Positions 47,815-58,186 of a stretch of DNA of 64,000 nt are shown piece by piece. Each line of letters begins with the position of its first letter. Position 1 is the stretch's first letter. The stretch comes from Bin87 sp034423575 (GTDB lineage Bacteria; Chloroflexota; Dehalococcoidia; Lucifugimonadales; UBA3495): positions 20,722-84,721 of the forward strand of contig DAOUIF010000070.1 of the NCBI GenBank assembly GCA_034423575.1. The letters run 5' to 3'. The translations under genes were made by a program, and so were the position numbers. Below the pieces are notes generated by a model. The model saw only the letters and a program-made list of their open reading frames with translations, was not told where the DNA came from and did no database searches.

Positions 47815-47912
47815 AATCAGGATTCACTAGATTATGGGATTTTCAGGATTGCGGTCATGCTCACCGCCACCTGCTCAACCTTGAGAATCCCAAAATCCAG
47901 CAAATCCTGATT
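47815..47912. repeat. Imperfect 27-bp inverted repeat between rpoB and fumC
   Basis: The arms 47815-47841 (starting AATCAGGATT, ending TGGGATT) and 47886-47912 are inverted copies with 4 mismatches, separated by 44 bases. The AATCCTGAtt/GGATTTTCAGGATT composition is far more AT-rich than the surroundings and resembles a known type of dispersed intergenic repeat. It sits next to the fumC stop and could end fumC transcription. No gene is seen in 47544-47921. Confidence 0.75.
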
Positions 47913-47921
47913 TTGACGATT

Positions 47922-49337
<1,416 letters not shown>

Positions 49338-49414
49338 CGCTTGGTGCCGTCCTCTACTGCTTTGGTTGCCTTTGCGGTAATCGTGGTGCGAACGCTCGTC
49401 CCGCAAGGGGGACG

Positions 49415-50965
49415 CTACTTGCCTTCTTTGATGAAGTCCGCGACGCGCTCTGCGATCATGATCGTTGTGGCATTCGTGTTGGCGCGAATCACGTCGGGCA
49501 TCACCGACGCGTCGACCACCCGGATGTTTTGCATGCCATAGATTCGGCAATACTGGTCAACCACCGCATCGAGGTCCGAACCGGGACCCATCTTGCAGGT
49601 ACCCGAAGAGTGGTGCTGCGTGTAGGCGTTGCGCAACATCCACTGATCCAGAGCCGCGTCCGAGGCCAGGTCCTCGTCCGTAGGCGACAGTCGCTCGGCG
49701 ACAAATCCGCTGAAGGTTGGCTCTTCGGCGATGCGCAGGCCCAGCCGCACCGCGGCGCGCAGGCGCTGGCGGTCCACCGGGTCTGACAGATAGTCGTAGA
49801 AAAGGTCCGGTTGGACGTGAGGGTCGGTGGAGGTCAGCCGCAGGCGACCGGCCGTGGCCGCGTTCTGTAAGGCGGCGCTGAACCCGAAGTGGAAGTCATC
49901 GCTCTCAATGTTTACGCTGGCCGGGCGATGCTCGCTGGTCATCAGAAGCGGAGAAAGCTGGATGTCCCCCCGGGTTCCCGTTCCCTCCGGGCTGTAGCGC
50001 AACGCGACCTGGATGCTGGGGGCGTCCAGATCCGGTGGGTCGCCGACCCCGCGGAACAGGCTGAACACAGCCGGATGGTCCCGCAGGTTCTCGCCAATTC
50101 CGGTGAGTTCGTGCACCAGTGGTATCCCCATTTCCTGGAGGTGGTCGGCCGGACCCACGCCTGATAGCAACAGGATCTGGGGAGACCCGATGGCGCCGGC
50201 GCTGAGGATGATCTGGTCGCCGTAGACCTCGAAAACCTCACCGCCGCTCTCCGCCTCCACGCCGATGGCGGTCTTGCCTTCGAATAGGATCCGCCGGGTC
50301 ACCACGTTGCCCCGCACCGTCAGGTTCATGCGGTGCCGGGCCAGGGACAGGTAAGTTAACGAAGTGCTCATCCGCACGCCGTCGATGTTGTTCAGCGGGC
50401 GCGCCGCGACGCCGACGGAGTCGGGGTGGTTCTGGTCCGGATCTTCCGGGAAACCCAGTGCGCGCACAGTGTCGTAAAACGCTTCCGCAACGGGCAGCCA
50501 TTCGTGTCGCTTGTACCGGCGAACGGGGATCGGGCCGGAATTGCCGTGGAAATCGTCGCCACCGAAGTCGAGGTCGTTTTCCAGCCGGCGAAAATAGGGC
50601 AGCACTTTGGTGAAAGACCACTCGTCGTTCCCCCAGATCGCCCAGTTGTCGTAATCCTCGGGCACGCCGCGGAACAGCACCTGGCCGTTGATACTGGACG
50701 AGCCGCCCATGGCCTTGCCCCGGGGGATGATGATCGGCTCTTCCTGTTGGGGCGTCCCCCTGGCCAGGTAACCCCAACTGTGCGGGCCGTAGGCGGAGCG
50801 CCATACGTTATTGCCGTCTTTGAGATCAATCGGGAGGTGTTCGAAGTCCGGGTAGTCAGGGCCGGCCTCGAGGAGCAGGACAGACACGTTCGCGTCTTCC
50901 GTTAGACGCGATGCCAATGCGCATCCTGCCGAGCCACCGCCGACGATGATGTAGTCATACTGCAA
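49415..50965 (-). CDS. GMC-family FAD oxidoreductase (choline-dehydrogenase-like)
   Basis: 516 residues. FAD motif YDYIIVGGGSAGCALASRL, then VLLLEAGPDYPDFEHLPIDL; GMC signatures PRGKAMGGSSSINGQVLFRG and ILSAGAIGSPQILLLSGVGP; active-site region TQHHSSGTCKMGPG with the catalytic His. It is a clear paralogue of the enzyme at 23230-24768, sharing LLLEAGPDYPDFE, RGVPEDYD and LSGVGPADHL. Substrate alcohol unknown. It lies between a small hypothetical gene and fumC on the same strand. Confidence 0.94.
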   Translation of the reverse strand: MQYDYIIVGGGSAGCALASRLTEDANVSVLLLEAGPDYPDFEHLPIDLKDGNNVWRSAYGPHSWGYLARGTPQQEEPIIIPRGKAMGGSSSINGQVLFRGVPEDYDNWAIWGNDEWSFTKVLPYFRRLENDLDFGGDDFHGNSGPIPVRRYKRHEWLPVAEAFYDTVRALGFPEDPDQNHPDSVGVAARPLNNIDGVRMSTSLTYLSLARHRMNLTVRGNVVTRRILFEGKTAIGVEAESGGEVFEVYGDQIILSAGAIGSPQILLLSGVGPADHLQEMGIPLVHELTGIGENLRDHPAVFSLFRGVGDPPDLDAPSIQVALRYSPEGTGTRGDIQLSPLLMTSEHRPASVNIESDDFHFGFSAALQNAATAGRLRLTSTDPHVQPDLFYDYLSDPVDRQRLRAAVRLGLRIAEEPTFSGFVAERLSPTDEDLASDAALDQWMLRNAYTQHHSSGTCKMGPGSDLDAVVDQYCRIYGMQNIRVVDASVMPDVIRANTNATTIMIAERVADFIKEGK

Positions 50966-51010
50966 GGCGTTACCTCCCGATGATCGGACCCTAGTTCGCC
51001 CTGTTTCCCG

Positions 51011-51406
51011 TTACAGGCCGCAAATGTCCAGCAGGCAATTGAAGAAATCGAAATCGTCCATTCCGTCGAGGGTTTCTTCGTGTCGGTCCGCCAGGTGCCT
51101 CATGATGCGCGGTGTGTTCATGGGCACGAGCAGGGCGGTGGCGTTGATGCTGATGATACCCACCATGGGGTATGCGGTGAAACGACCGGCGGCCTGGGAT
51201 TGCTGCTCACAGCGCAAGCACCGGACGGTAATCTCCTCGTCACGCTCGTCGTAGATCAGGCGGATCAGCGGAGCCCCGTCGAGTTGAGCGTCATAGACTT
51301 CGCCGTTGCCGAACTGGTCGGGACCGATGTATTCGGCGGCCAGCGAGTTCGTCCACCCTTCCGGCGGGTACACAACCCGATTGCTGTCCCTGGGCATGTC
51401 TGGCAC
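51011..51406 (-). CDS. Hypothetical protein with a possible zinc-binding CxxC...HxxxxH pattern
   Basis: 131 residues with GAGGTG 7 bases before the ATG. VRCLRCEQQS gives a CxxC pair, and MRHLADRHEET gives two His 50 residues later, together a possible zinc-finger-like site. YPPEGWTNSLAAEYIGPDQF near the start and DGMDDFDFFNCLLDICGL at the end are distinctive but not recognised. It is 45 bases upstream of the GMC gene, same strand, so may be in its operon. The 51407-51698 gap upstream contains no convincing gene. Confidence 0.6.
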   Translation of the reverse strand: MPDMPRDSNRVVYPPEGWTNSLAAEYIGPDQFGNGEVYDAQLDGAPLIRLIYDERDEEITVRCLRCEQQSQAAGRFTAYPMVGIISINATALLVPMNTPRIMRHLADRHEETLDGMDDFDFFNCLLDICGL

Positions 51407-51698
51407 CTCGAAACCGGCTAAAAAACGCGTTGCACGATTTTACCCCATCGCCATCGTCATTCGCCACGCCGGAGGGCGCGAGCGGGTTTTCTGCTCCGGG
51501 TTCATATCGCCGCGCAGCGTGCCAGGTTTCGGCCGACCAATCGCTTTGCCCCGCGCGAGTCCCGCCGGTTCGCTGCAGACGCAGCCAGGCAAATGACAGT
51601 TGGCCCACGGTTGCCGCACATCCGTCATTATGGCACCATAAACCGCCAAATTGCTGCGACGGTCACCGAGGCGTGTTTAAGCCATCAGGAGTGCTTTC

Positions 51699-52493
51699 AT
51701 GAGTTTGGATATCTTCGACGTGAGCGGCCAGAAAGTACTGCTGGTCGGCGCTGGCAGGGGCATCGGAAAGGGCATCGCCCTGGCGTTCGCACAGGGCGGT
51801 GCGGACGTAGCCGTTACAGGACTGACCTCCACCGGCGTGAATCGGGTTGCAGAGGAGATCAGGGGTATGGGCGGCACGTGTCTGCCGCTTACCGGCGACG
51901 CGACCGCCGCGGCGGATACTGACGCCATCGTCGCACGCACAATTGACGAATTCGGGCACATTGACACTTTGATCAATTGCGTGGGTGACGCAATTCGTAA
52001 ACCGGTCGCGCAACTCCCCGGCAGCGATATTCCCGGCATGACGGAAACCGAATGGCACAGCATCGTCGACATCAACCTGACCGAAGCTTTTCAGGGTTGC
52101 CGCGCCGTGGGACCCCACATGCTGGAGCGGAGACAAGGCAACGTCATCAACATCAGCGGTTGGGCGTCCTTCCGCGGCCGCCCGATGTCGGCGGCCTACG
52201 ACGCCGCGAAGGCCGGTTTGATGCGGTTCACCGAGTGCGTGGCCCAGGAGTGGGCGCCTTTCGGCATCCGGTGCAACGCCATCGCCCCGGGAAGCTTTCC
52301 CGACCCAGAGCAGATGTCCAAGGAGGCCTTCGCTGCCCGGGACGCATCGGCCGGCGACACCGTCCCCCTGGCGAGGGTTGGCAGGCTTATTGAGGTTGGA
52401 TACCTGGCCGTGTATCTCGCCTCGCCGGCCGCCTCGTATGTAACCGGACAGACCTGGGCCATCGACGGCGGCGTGAGCATCAAGCACCCGTAG
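51699..52493 (+). CDS. Short-chain dehydrogenase/reductase
   Basis: 264 residues, with AGGAG seven bases before the ATG. The NAD(P)-binding motif is LLVGAGRGIGKGIALAFAQG. The active-site segment is VINISGWASFRGRPMSAAYDAAKAGLMRF, containing the YxxxK pair and an upstream Ser. The C-terminal ASPAASYVTGQTWAIDGGVS is the usual SDR end. Substrate not assignable. It precedes the acyl-CoA synthetase gene by 127 bases. Confidence 0.93.
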   Translation: MSLDIFDVSGQKVLLVGAGRGIGKGIALAFAQGGADVAVTGLTSTGVNRVAEEIRGMGGTCLPLTGDATAAADTDAIVARTIDEFGHIDTLINCVGDAIRKPVAQLPGSDIPGMTETEWHSIVDINLTEAFQGCRAVGPHMLERRQGNVINISGWASFRGRPMSAAYDAAKAGLMRFTECVAQEWAPFGIRCNAIAPGSFPDPEQMSKEAFAARDASAGDTVPLARVGRLIEVGYLAVYLASPAASYVTGQTWAIDGGVSIKHP

Positions 52494-52620
52494 CCGCGAG
52501 CAGGACGACGCGGGTTTCGACCTTTGTTTGAGATAATGGTCTGGTATCCGAACGGCCTCATATCATCCAGTTCATTTTCGATATCATGAGCACAATGAGG
52601 CCAGTCACAGGAGATCCGCC

Positions 52621-54234
52621 ATGACGATGCGCTACGAATTGCTGGCTAACCGCATTTTGGAGCACGCAGCTACCCACTTCCCTCATAAGGAAATCGTTAC
52701 TCGCGTAGGCGAGGGTACTCACCGCTATACCTACGGCGAGATGTTCACGCGCACCGCGCGACTGGGCAACGCCTTACGAGAGTTGGGGATTGGCCGTGGC
52801 GATCGAGTGGGTACTTTTGCGTGGAACACCTATCGCCACCTGGAGGCTTATTTCGCGCCGGCCACCATCGGCGCCGTCACCCATACGATCAACATACGAT
52901 TGGCTCCCGACGACATGGCGTACATCATCAACCATGCCGGCGACAAGGTTCTGTTGATCGACCCTGACCTCGCGCCCGTGATTGAGGCAATCGCCGACCG
53001 GCTGACCTCTGTGCGGCATTTCGTTATCCTCGGGGGAACGGACGAAATGTCCACGACGCTGCCCAACGCGGTGTGCTACGAAACCCTTCTGGACGCGGCG
53101 TCGCCCGAGTACCGTCCGGTGGATGTTGACGAGTACTCGACCATGGGATTGTGCTATACATCCGCGACGACGGGCCTGCCCAAGGGTGTGGCCTACTCGC
53201 ACCGGGCCGTTTATCTCCATTCTCTGACCGCCGCGACGGCCGATATGCTGGCCGTTTCGGAACGCGACCGGATAATGGCCCTCGTGCCGATGTTCCATGC
53301 CAACTGCTGGGGATTCCCCTACGCGTCCACCATGTTCGGCGCTTCCCAGATTTTCCCGGGTGTAAGGCCGGACCCGCGCGTGATCTGCGAGATGATCGAG
53401 CAGGAGCGTGCGACCATCAGCGCCGGCGTGCCGACCATCTGGATCGGCGTGCTCGACTACCTCCAGCGATCGGGGGTCGAATACGACCTGTCATCGTTGA
53501 GGCAGGTTGTCAGTGGAGGCTCTGCAGTCCCATTGGCGGTCTTACAGGCTTACCGGGATCGACTGGGGGTCGAAATCGTCCACGCCTACGGCATGACCGA
53601 GGCCGCCCCGCTAATCTCCGTAAACCGGCGGCGCAGCTGGCTTGACGAACTTCCCGATCAGGAACGGCTGGAACTCAATGCCAGCCAGGGCGTCATCGCC
53701 CCCGGCATCGATATGAAGCTGGCGGATGAGGACGGCAATGACCTGGCGTGGGATGGCGAACAGCGTGGAGAACTTTGGTTCCGCGGGCCGTGGGTTGCGG
53801 ACCAATACATAGACGACGAGCGCAGCCAGGAAACCTTTATCGACGGCTGGTACCACAGCGGCGATATAGCCACCATTGACGCCAACGGTTACATCCAGAT
53901 CGTCGATCGGGTGAAGGACATGGTGAAAAGCGGCGGAGAGTGGATTTCGTCGGTTGACCTGGAGTCGGCGATCATGGCCCACCCTGACGTGCTGGAGGCC
54001 GCCGTGATCGCGATTCCCGATCCACAGTGGCAGGAACGGCCGCTGGCATGTGTGGTTGCCCGTTCCGAAGCGTCGGGTCCCCTGACCAGGGACACCATCC
54101 TGGACTTCATTCGACCGGATTTCGCCCGGTGGTGGCTTCCAGATGACGTGATTTTCATCGAGGAGATACCCAAAACCAGCGTGGGCAAGTTTGACAAAAA
54201 GGTCCTGCGGGAACGATTTGAGCATCACCGCTGA
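52621..54234 (+). CDS. Acyl-CoA synthetase (AMP-forming), medium/long-chain type
   Basis: 537 residues. The P-loop is CYTSATTGLPKGVAYSHRA (the usual TSGTTG has Ala in place of Gly). Then VHAYGMTEAAPLISVN, GWYHSGDIATIDANGYIQIV, RVKDMVKSGGEWIS and the catalytic Lys in KTSVGKFDKKVLRE. It activates a carboxylic acid via acyl-AMP to the CoA thioester. The opening LANRILEHAATHFPHKEIV is typical of fatty-acid and dimethylsulfoniopropionate-related members; the actual acid is unknown. Strong CAGGAGA before the ATG. Confidence 0.93.
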   Translation: MTMRYELLANRILEHAATHFPHKEIVTRVGEGTHRYTYGEMFTRTARLGNALRELGIGRGDRVGTFAWNTYRHLEAYFAPATIGAVTHTINIRLAPDDMAYIINHAGDKVLLIDPDLAPVIEAIADRLTSVRHFVILGGTDEMSTTLPNAVCYETLLDAASPEYRPVDVDEYSTMGLCYTSATTGLPKGVAYSHRAVYLHSLTAATADMLAVSERDRIMALVPMFHANCWGFPYASTMFGASQIFPGVRPDPRVICEMIEQERATISAGVPTIWIGVLDYLQRSGVEYDLSSLRQVVSGGSAVPLAVLQAYRDRLGVEIVHAYGMTEAAPLISVNRRRSWLDELPDQERLELNASQGVIAPGIDMKLADEDGNDLAWDGEQRGELWFRGPWVADQYIDDERSQETFIDGWYHSGDIATIDANGYIQIVDRVKDMVKSGGEWISSVDLESAIMAHPDVLEAAVIAIPDPQWQERPLACVVARSEASGPLTRDTILDFIRPDFARWWLPDDVIFIEEIPKTSVGKFDKKVLRERFEHHR

Positions 54235-54243
54235 TTCGTTCGG

Positions 54244-54969
54244 ATGAGCCAGGCATCTTCCGCCCCGTTGGCCATCTCGGCTGCCGGATTACGCAAGGAC
54301 TACGGTGATCGGAGCGTCCTGCGCAGTGTCGACGTATCCATCGCGTGGGGCCATACGGCGGCGCTTTTCGGACCCAACGGGGCCGGCAAGACCACGCTGC
54401 TTCGCATCCTGGCCGGCCTCTCCCGTCCCGATGATGGCGATGTGTCGATCGCGGGCCTGAGAATGCGGCGCTCCGGCGGACGAGCGCGCACGCAGGTCGG
54501 GTTCGTCGGCCACCAGACCCTGCTCTACAACGACCTGACCAGCCGCGAAAATCTGCTCTTCTACGCGAAACTTTACGGGATCAATCGTCCGCAGCGCCGC
54601 ATCGACAGCGTCCTGGTCCAATTGAACCTCGCGGACCGGGCGGACCGCCGCGTGCGCACGTTGTCCCATGGGATGCAAAAGCGCCTGTCGGTTGCCCGCG
54701 CGATCCTGCACCAACCGAAGGTCCTGCTGATGGACGAACCCGAGTCGGGTCTCGATACCGATTCAGTGGCGTCGCTGGGAGCATTGCTGGGCGACTGGTC
54801 GGCTTCGGGCAAGACCACCCTGTTGACCACCCATAGCGCGGAGATCGGGCAAGCCTGGGCCGACCGCGTCTTCAGACTCGAGCGGGGGAGAATGGTGGAA
54901 GAGATGTCTTCGAATCGGGATGCCGGCGAGGCGCTCGCGGTTCCAACGTCCGGCGCTGTTGACGGCTGA
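54244..54969 (+). CDS. ccmA: Heme exporter ABC ATPase CcmA
   Basis: 241 residues. Walker A LFGPNGAGKTTLLRILAGL, signature TLSHGMQKRLSVARAIL, Walker B VLLMDEPESGLD and the H-loop LLTTHSAE. Genomic position before ccmB, ccmC, a ccmD-like gene and ccmE identifies it as the ATPase of System I cytochrome c maturation, where it releases heme-loaded CcmE. The start ATG at 54244 lies 9 bases after the acyl-CoA synthetase stop, so it may be read from that promoter too. Confidence 0.92.
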   Translation: MSQASSAPLAISAAGLRKDYGDRSVLRSVDVSIAWGHTAALFGPNGAGKTTLLRILAGLSRPDDGDVSIAGLRMRRSGGRARTQVGFVGHQTLLYNDLTSRENLLFYAKLYGINRPQRRIDSVLVQLNLADRADRRVRTLSHGMQKRLSVARAILHQPKVLLMDEPESGLDTDSVASLGALLGDWSASGKTTLLTTHSAEIGQAWADRVFRLERGRMVEEMSSNRDAGEALAVPTSGAVDG

Positions 54970-54993
54970 GTCGGCCTGACCGCATCCTCGTTC

Positions 54994-55668
54994 ATGCAAC
55001 TGCTCAGCGCGACACTGGCGATAGCGTGGAAGGACGTCCGGCTCGAGTATCGTTCCCGCGACACCCTCGTCTCGGCGCTGATATTCGGGCTGATCGTGGT
55101 GGTCGTGTTCAATTTCGGATTGAACCGAACGCCGGGCAGCCTTGCACCGGCGGCGCCGGGTCTGCTCTGGGTGGTGTACGGGTTCGTCGCGGTATTGGCG
55201 ATGAACCGTACCTTCGCTAGGGAATTGGACCAGGGCGCGCTGGACGGGTTGCTGGCGTCGCCGGTGAGCCGCGATGCCGTTTTCCTGGGGAAGATGCTCG
55301 GCACGCTGGCGTTCATGCTGGTTATCGAGGCCGTCCTGTTGCCGGTGTTTGCGGTCATGCTGGACTTGCCGGCGCTATCGCCGACACTGGGATTGATAAT
55401 CCTGCTTGCGACCGTCGGTTTCGCTACAGTCGGCACGTTTTTTTCCGCCATCGCGGCCCAAACGCGATCCCGTGAAATCATGCTACCCGTCCTCTTTTTC
55501 CCGGTGATCGTGCCGGTCATAATAGCCGCTGTCGAGGCCACCGCGCTGGTGTTTCAAGGGGGGCCGATGCTTCCGGTCTGGACGCGGTGGCTACCGTCGC
55601 TGGTGGTCTTCGATGCGCTCTTTTTGGTAATATGCCCGTGGATATTCGGGTATGTTTTCGAGGGATAG
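54994..55668 (+). CDS. ccmB: Heme exporter membrane protein CcmB
   Basis: 224 residues with about six hydrophobic spans. AIAWKDVRLEYRSRDTLVSA at the N-terminus, ALDGLLASPVSRDAVFLGK in the middle and LPVLFFPVIVPVIIAAVEAT near the C-terminus are typical CcmB blocks. It is the permease-like partner of CcmA in the inner membrane. It ends 6 bases before ccmC. Confidence 0.92.
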   Translation: MQLLSATLAIAWKDVRLEYRSRDTLVSALIFGLIVVVVFNFGLNRTPGSLAPAAPGLLWVVYGFVAVLAMNRTFARELDQGALDGLLASPVSRDAVFLGKMLGTLAFMLVIEAVLLPVFAVMLDLPALSPTLGLIILLATVGFATVGTFFSAIAAQTRSREIMLPVLFFPVIVPVIIAAVEATALVFQGGPMLPVWTRWLPSLVVFDALFLVICPWIFGYVFEG

Positions 55669-55674
55669 CACAGT

Positions 55675-56409
55675 TTGGCCGCGATAACGGGCCGCAGCCC
55701 TACCCATAACCCGATCCGATCCTACCTCCGCGATCCCCGTTCATGGCTGCTGGTTCTGACCGCAGTTCTGACCATCGTCGACGGGTATCTTATATTCGTC
55801 GTCGCGCCGACCGATCAGGTGCTGGGACATATCCAGCGCATCTTCTACATCCACGTCCCCATCTCAATCCTGTCATTCCTGGGGTTCCTGGTGTGCGCCG
55901 TGGCTGGCGTCGGGTATCTGATCCGCCGGGGGGAGATGTGGGACCGCGTCGCTCATGCCGCGGCGGAAGTGGGCGTGGTGTTCGTCACCCTGGCACTGGT
56001 CACCGGAGTGATCTGGGCCCGACCGGTGTGGGGCGTCTGGTGGACCTGGGAGCCGAGGCTGACCACCACGCTGATCCTATGGCTGATCTACGTTGGGTAC
56101 CTGATGATCCGGCACTATGCGCCTACGCCTCAGCAGGGGCGCGCGTGGTCTGCGGTGGTTGGCATCATCGGTTTTGTCGATGTTCCCATCGTGTACTACT
56201 CTGTCCAGTGGTGGCGTTCGATCCACCCCGTGCAGGTGATCGGTCCGGAGGCGGCTGATGACGCCCTGGAGCCGATCATGGCGCGGATTCTGATCTTCTC
56301 GATGATCGCGGCGCTGGCCCTGTTCTCGTATCTGCTGCTGGAACGGGTGGCTCTGCGGGGCACGGAGGACACGGTTTCCGCGATTCGCCGCCAAGGAAAC
56401 TACGAGTAG
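55675..56409 (+). CDS. ccmC: Heme-handling membrane protein CcmC
   Basis: 244 residues, six spans, TTG start with GAGGG upstream. The tryptophan-rich WWD-type motif is visible in WARPVWGVWWTWEPRLTT, with flanking heme-ligand His: IFYIHVPISILSF before it and VQWWRSIHPVQV after it. CcmC transfers heme to CcmE in the periplasm-facing membrane. Adjacent to ccmB and the ccmD-like gene by 6 and 1 bases. Confidence 0.94.
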   Translation: MAAITGRSPTHNPIRSYLRDPRSWLLVLTAVLTIVDGYLIFVVAPTDQVLGHIQRIFYIHVPISILSFLGFLVCAVAGVGYLIRRGEMWDRVAHAAAEVGVVFVTLALVTGVIWARPVWGVWWTWEPRLTTTLILWLIYVGYLMIRHYAPTPQQGRAWSAVVGIIGFVDVPIVYYSVQWWRSIHPVQVIGPEAADDALEPIMARILIFSMIAALALFSYLLLERVALRGTEDTVSAIRRQGNYE

Positions 56410-56410
56410 A

Positions 56411-56599
56411 ATGACTGTGCCTCCCGATAATCTGCCATTTCTGTTCGCCGCTTTCGCCGTTGTGTGGGCGGTGTTCTTCATCTACGCTGCGTACATGTCC
56501 TGGCGGCGCCAATCGGTCCAAAGGGAGCTGCGGGAACTTGAGCAAGCCATCGAACCCGCCGGTGAACACGAGCTAGACCAGGGAGACCGGAACGAGTAG
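56411..56599 (+). CDS. ccmD: CcmD-like small membrane protein
   Basis: 62 residues with one hydrophobic span (LFAAFAVVWAVFFIYAAYMS), a basic segment WRRQSVQRELREL after it and an acidic end. CcmD proteins have this layout and help release heme-loaded CcmE. Sequence alone is too short for proof; the call rests on its place 1 base after ccmC and before ccmE. Confidence 0.8.
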   Translation: MTVPPDNLPFLFAAFAVVWAVFFIYAAYMSWRRQSVQRELRELEQAIEPAGEHELDQGDRNE

Positions 56600-56643
56600 G
56601 TATAATAGGATTGACCTGTAAACCAGTTGGGCTTCGAGCTTTC

Positions 56644-57198
56644 ATGCAAACTGATCCATACACGGGCCCCGTCGCGGTTGCCGATCACGCGTCGGAGGTG
56701 GAATCGGAACGTTCCGCGTGGCGCAACCATCGCACGCGTCTTCTCATATTGGGTGGCGTTATCGCCCTGGCGGTCGCCTATATGGTGTATGCCGCCTTTC
56801 CCGGCAACACGTTGTATTTCGTCACCGTTAGCGAGTTTGTGGAGGATACCAAGCTCCACGACGGCCAGACGCTGAGGGTAGCCGGGGCTTTGGCACCCGA
56901 CACATTCCGCCGGGAGGATGGTTCGACGCTGTCGCGTTTCAGCCTGGGCGACAAGCAGGTCGACGTGCCGGGCATCGCGCTGGGCAGTCCGCAGATGGAG
57001 GCCAGCTACGTGGGCGTCCTGCCGGACCTATTCTTCAATCCGCACTCGGAAATCATTCTGGAAGGCCACTACGACGGCGACGCGGGGGTTTTCGCGACCG
57101 ACAACATCCTCGTCAAGTGTCCGTCCAAGTACCAGTCGATGCAGGCGGACAACCCGGACGCCATACCGGGAGCCGCGAACCCCGCCCAATCCTACTGA
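56644..57198 (+). CDS. ccmE: Heme chaperone CcmE, CxxxY variant
   Basis: 184 residues: short cytoplasmic start, one membrane anchor (LLILGGVIALAVAYMVYAAF), then the OB-fold domain with LRVAGALAPDTF, VGVLPDLF and EIILEGHYDGDAGVFATDNI. The heme-binding position reads C159-P-S-K-Y163, that is CxxxY, where the common form has HxxxY. Such Cys-type CcmE proteins are known from some sulfate reducers and archaea. A TATAAT at 56601-56606 hints at an internal promoter. No ccmF, ccmG or ccmH follows. Confidence 0.93.
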   Translation: MQTDPYTGPVAVADHASEVESERSAWRNHRTRLLILGGVIALAVAYMVYAAFPGNTLYFVTVSEFVEDTKLHDGQTLRVAGALAPDTFRREDGSTLSRFSLGDKQVDVPGIALGSPQMEASYVGVLPDLFFNPHSEIILEGHYDGDAGVFATDNILVKCPSKYQSMQADNPDAIPGAANPAQSY

Positions 57199-57264
57199 CC
57201 GAAGCTGCCCATCCGGTGGCCATCGCCGTAATCGCGCGGAACCGACCCTGAGGCCAAACATTCA

Positions 57265-57289
57265 AGCCGGGGCCCAACGGGCCCCGGCT
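57265..57289. terminator. Bidirectional terminator between ccmE and korB
   Basis: AGCCGGGGCCC (57265-57275), loop AAC, GGGCCCCGGCT (57279-57289): a perfect 11-bp stem, followed by TGTTTA on the plus strand and preceded by TTC (GAATG on the minus). It separates the convergent ccm and kor operons. Confidence 0.82.
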
Positions 57290-57319
57290 GTGTTTATCGG
57301 ACTGGGTGTGGAGGGAGGT

Positions 57320-58186
57320 TTAGAACGCGTAAGCGTTCATCAATTGCTCCACGGAACGCTCGCGCGCCTTGGCCCGAATGGTCTCCATGTTGCCCTCAAG
57401 CGATGCCCGGGTCTCGTCCTTGTAAATGACGCCCACGGGCAGGCCACCCTGTTGCACGAGGTCGTAAGCCGCCTGTTTGCTGGACGGGTCGTGGTCTTCA
57501 GGAATGTCCCACAAGGCCGGTGCGATGCCTTCCCTGGCGTTGCCTTTGATCAGCTGGAAGGTGTCGTTGTAAGTCACGCAGGGTGACTGCACGTGGATCA
57601 TAGCCATGCCGTCGTGGTTCATGCCTTCGTTGATCAGGCGCGCCAAGACACGAGGTTGGCCGGAGAAACCGGATGCGATGTACGAAACGCCGAGGGTGAG
57701 GTACAACTCCAGGGGATCCAGGTCTTCTTCCACCTTGCCGAATGGGGTGCTGCTGGTGACGGCGCCCATCTCGGTAGTGGGTGAACTCTGGCCCTTGGTC
57801 AGGCCGTACACCCCGTTATCCATGATGACGGCGGTCACGTTCACGTTCCGCGCTGCCTGCGGCGCGATGTGCTCACCGCCGATGCTCAGAAAGTCGCCGT
57901 CTCCGGCCACGATAATCACGTTAAGCTCGGGCCGGGCCATCTTGACCCCCATGGCCACGGGCAGCGTCCGGCCGTGGATGCCGTGGATGCCATAGGGCTG
58001 TTCGCCCTCGAGCAGGTGAACGAGGTTCCCACTGCACCCGATGCCAGCTACGACGACGTTATTCTCGATGGGCAGGCCGGTCTCTTCCAGCCGGTTGATC
58101 ATGGCAAACTCCAGCGCGCGGCGCACGCCGAAGTCCCCGCAGCCGGGGCACCATTTGAAGTCATATTCCGGGTTCTTCTTGCTCAT
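57320..58186 (-). CDS. korB: 2-oxoacid:ferredoxin oxidoreductase, beta subunit (KorB type)
   Basis: 288 residues. The Fe-S ligands begin with KWCPGCGDFGVRRAL. The thiamine diphosphate motif is VAGDGDFLSIGGEHIAPQAA followed by AVIMDNGVYGLTKGQ. Together with KorA it decarboxylates a 2-oxoacid (2-oxoglutarate is most likely for this two-subunit type) and reduces ferredoxin, or runs in reverse. Its start overlaps the korA stop by ATGA (58183-58186). Confidence 0.93.
   Translation of the reverse strand: MSKKNPEYDFKWCPGCGDFGVRRALEFAMINRLEETGLPIENNVVVAGIGCSGNLVHLLEGEQPYGIHGIHGRTLPVAMGVKMARPELNVIIVAGDGDFLSIGGEHIAPQAARNVNVTAVIMDNGVYGLTKGQSSPTTEMGAVTSSTPFGKVEEDLDPLELYLTLGVSYIASGFSGQPRVLARLINEGMNHDGMAMIHVQSPCVTYNDTFQLIKGNAREGIAPALWDIPEDHDPSSKQAAYDLVQQGGLPVGVIYKDETRASLEGNMETIRAKARERSVEQLMNAYAF

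Noticed and set aside
51440..51649. 69-codon minus-strand frame in the gap before the SDR gene
   Set aside because: No ribosome binding site, no recognisable motif, and an equally long frame exists in another phase.
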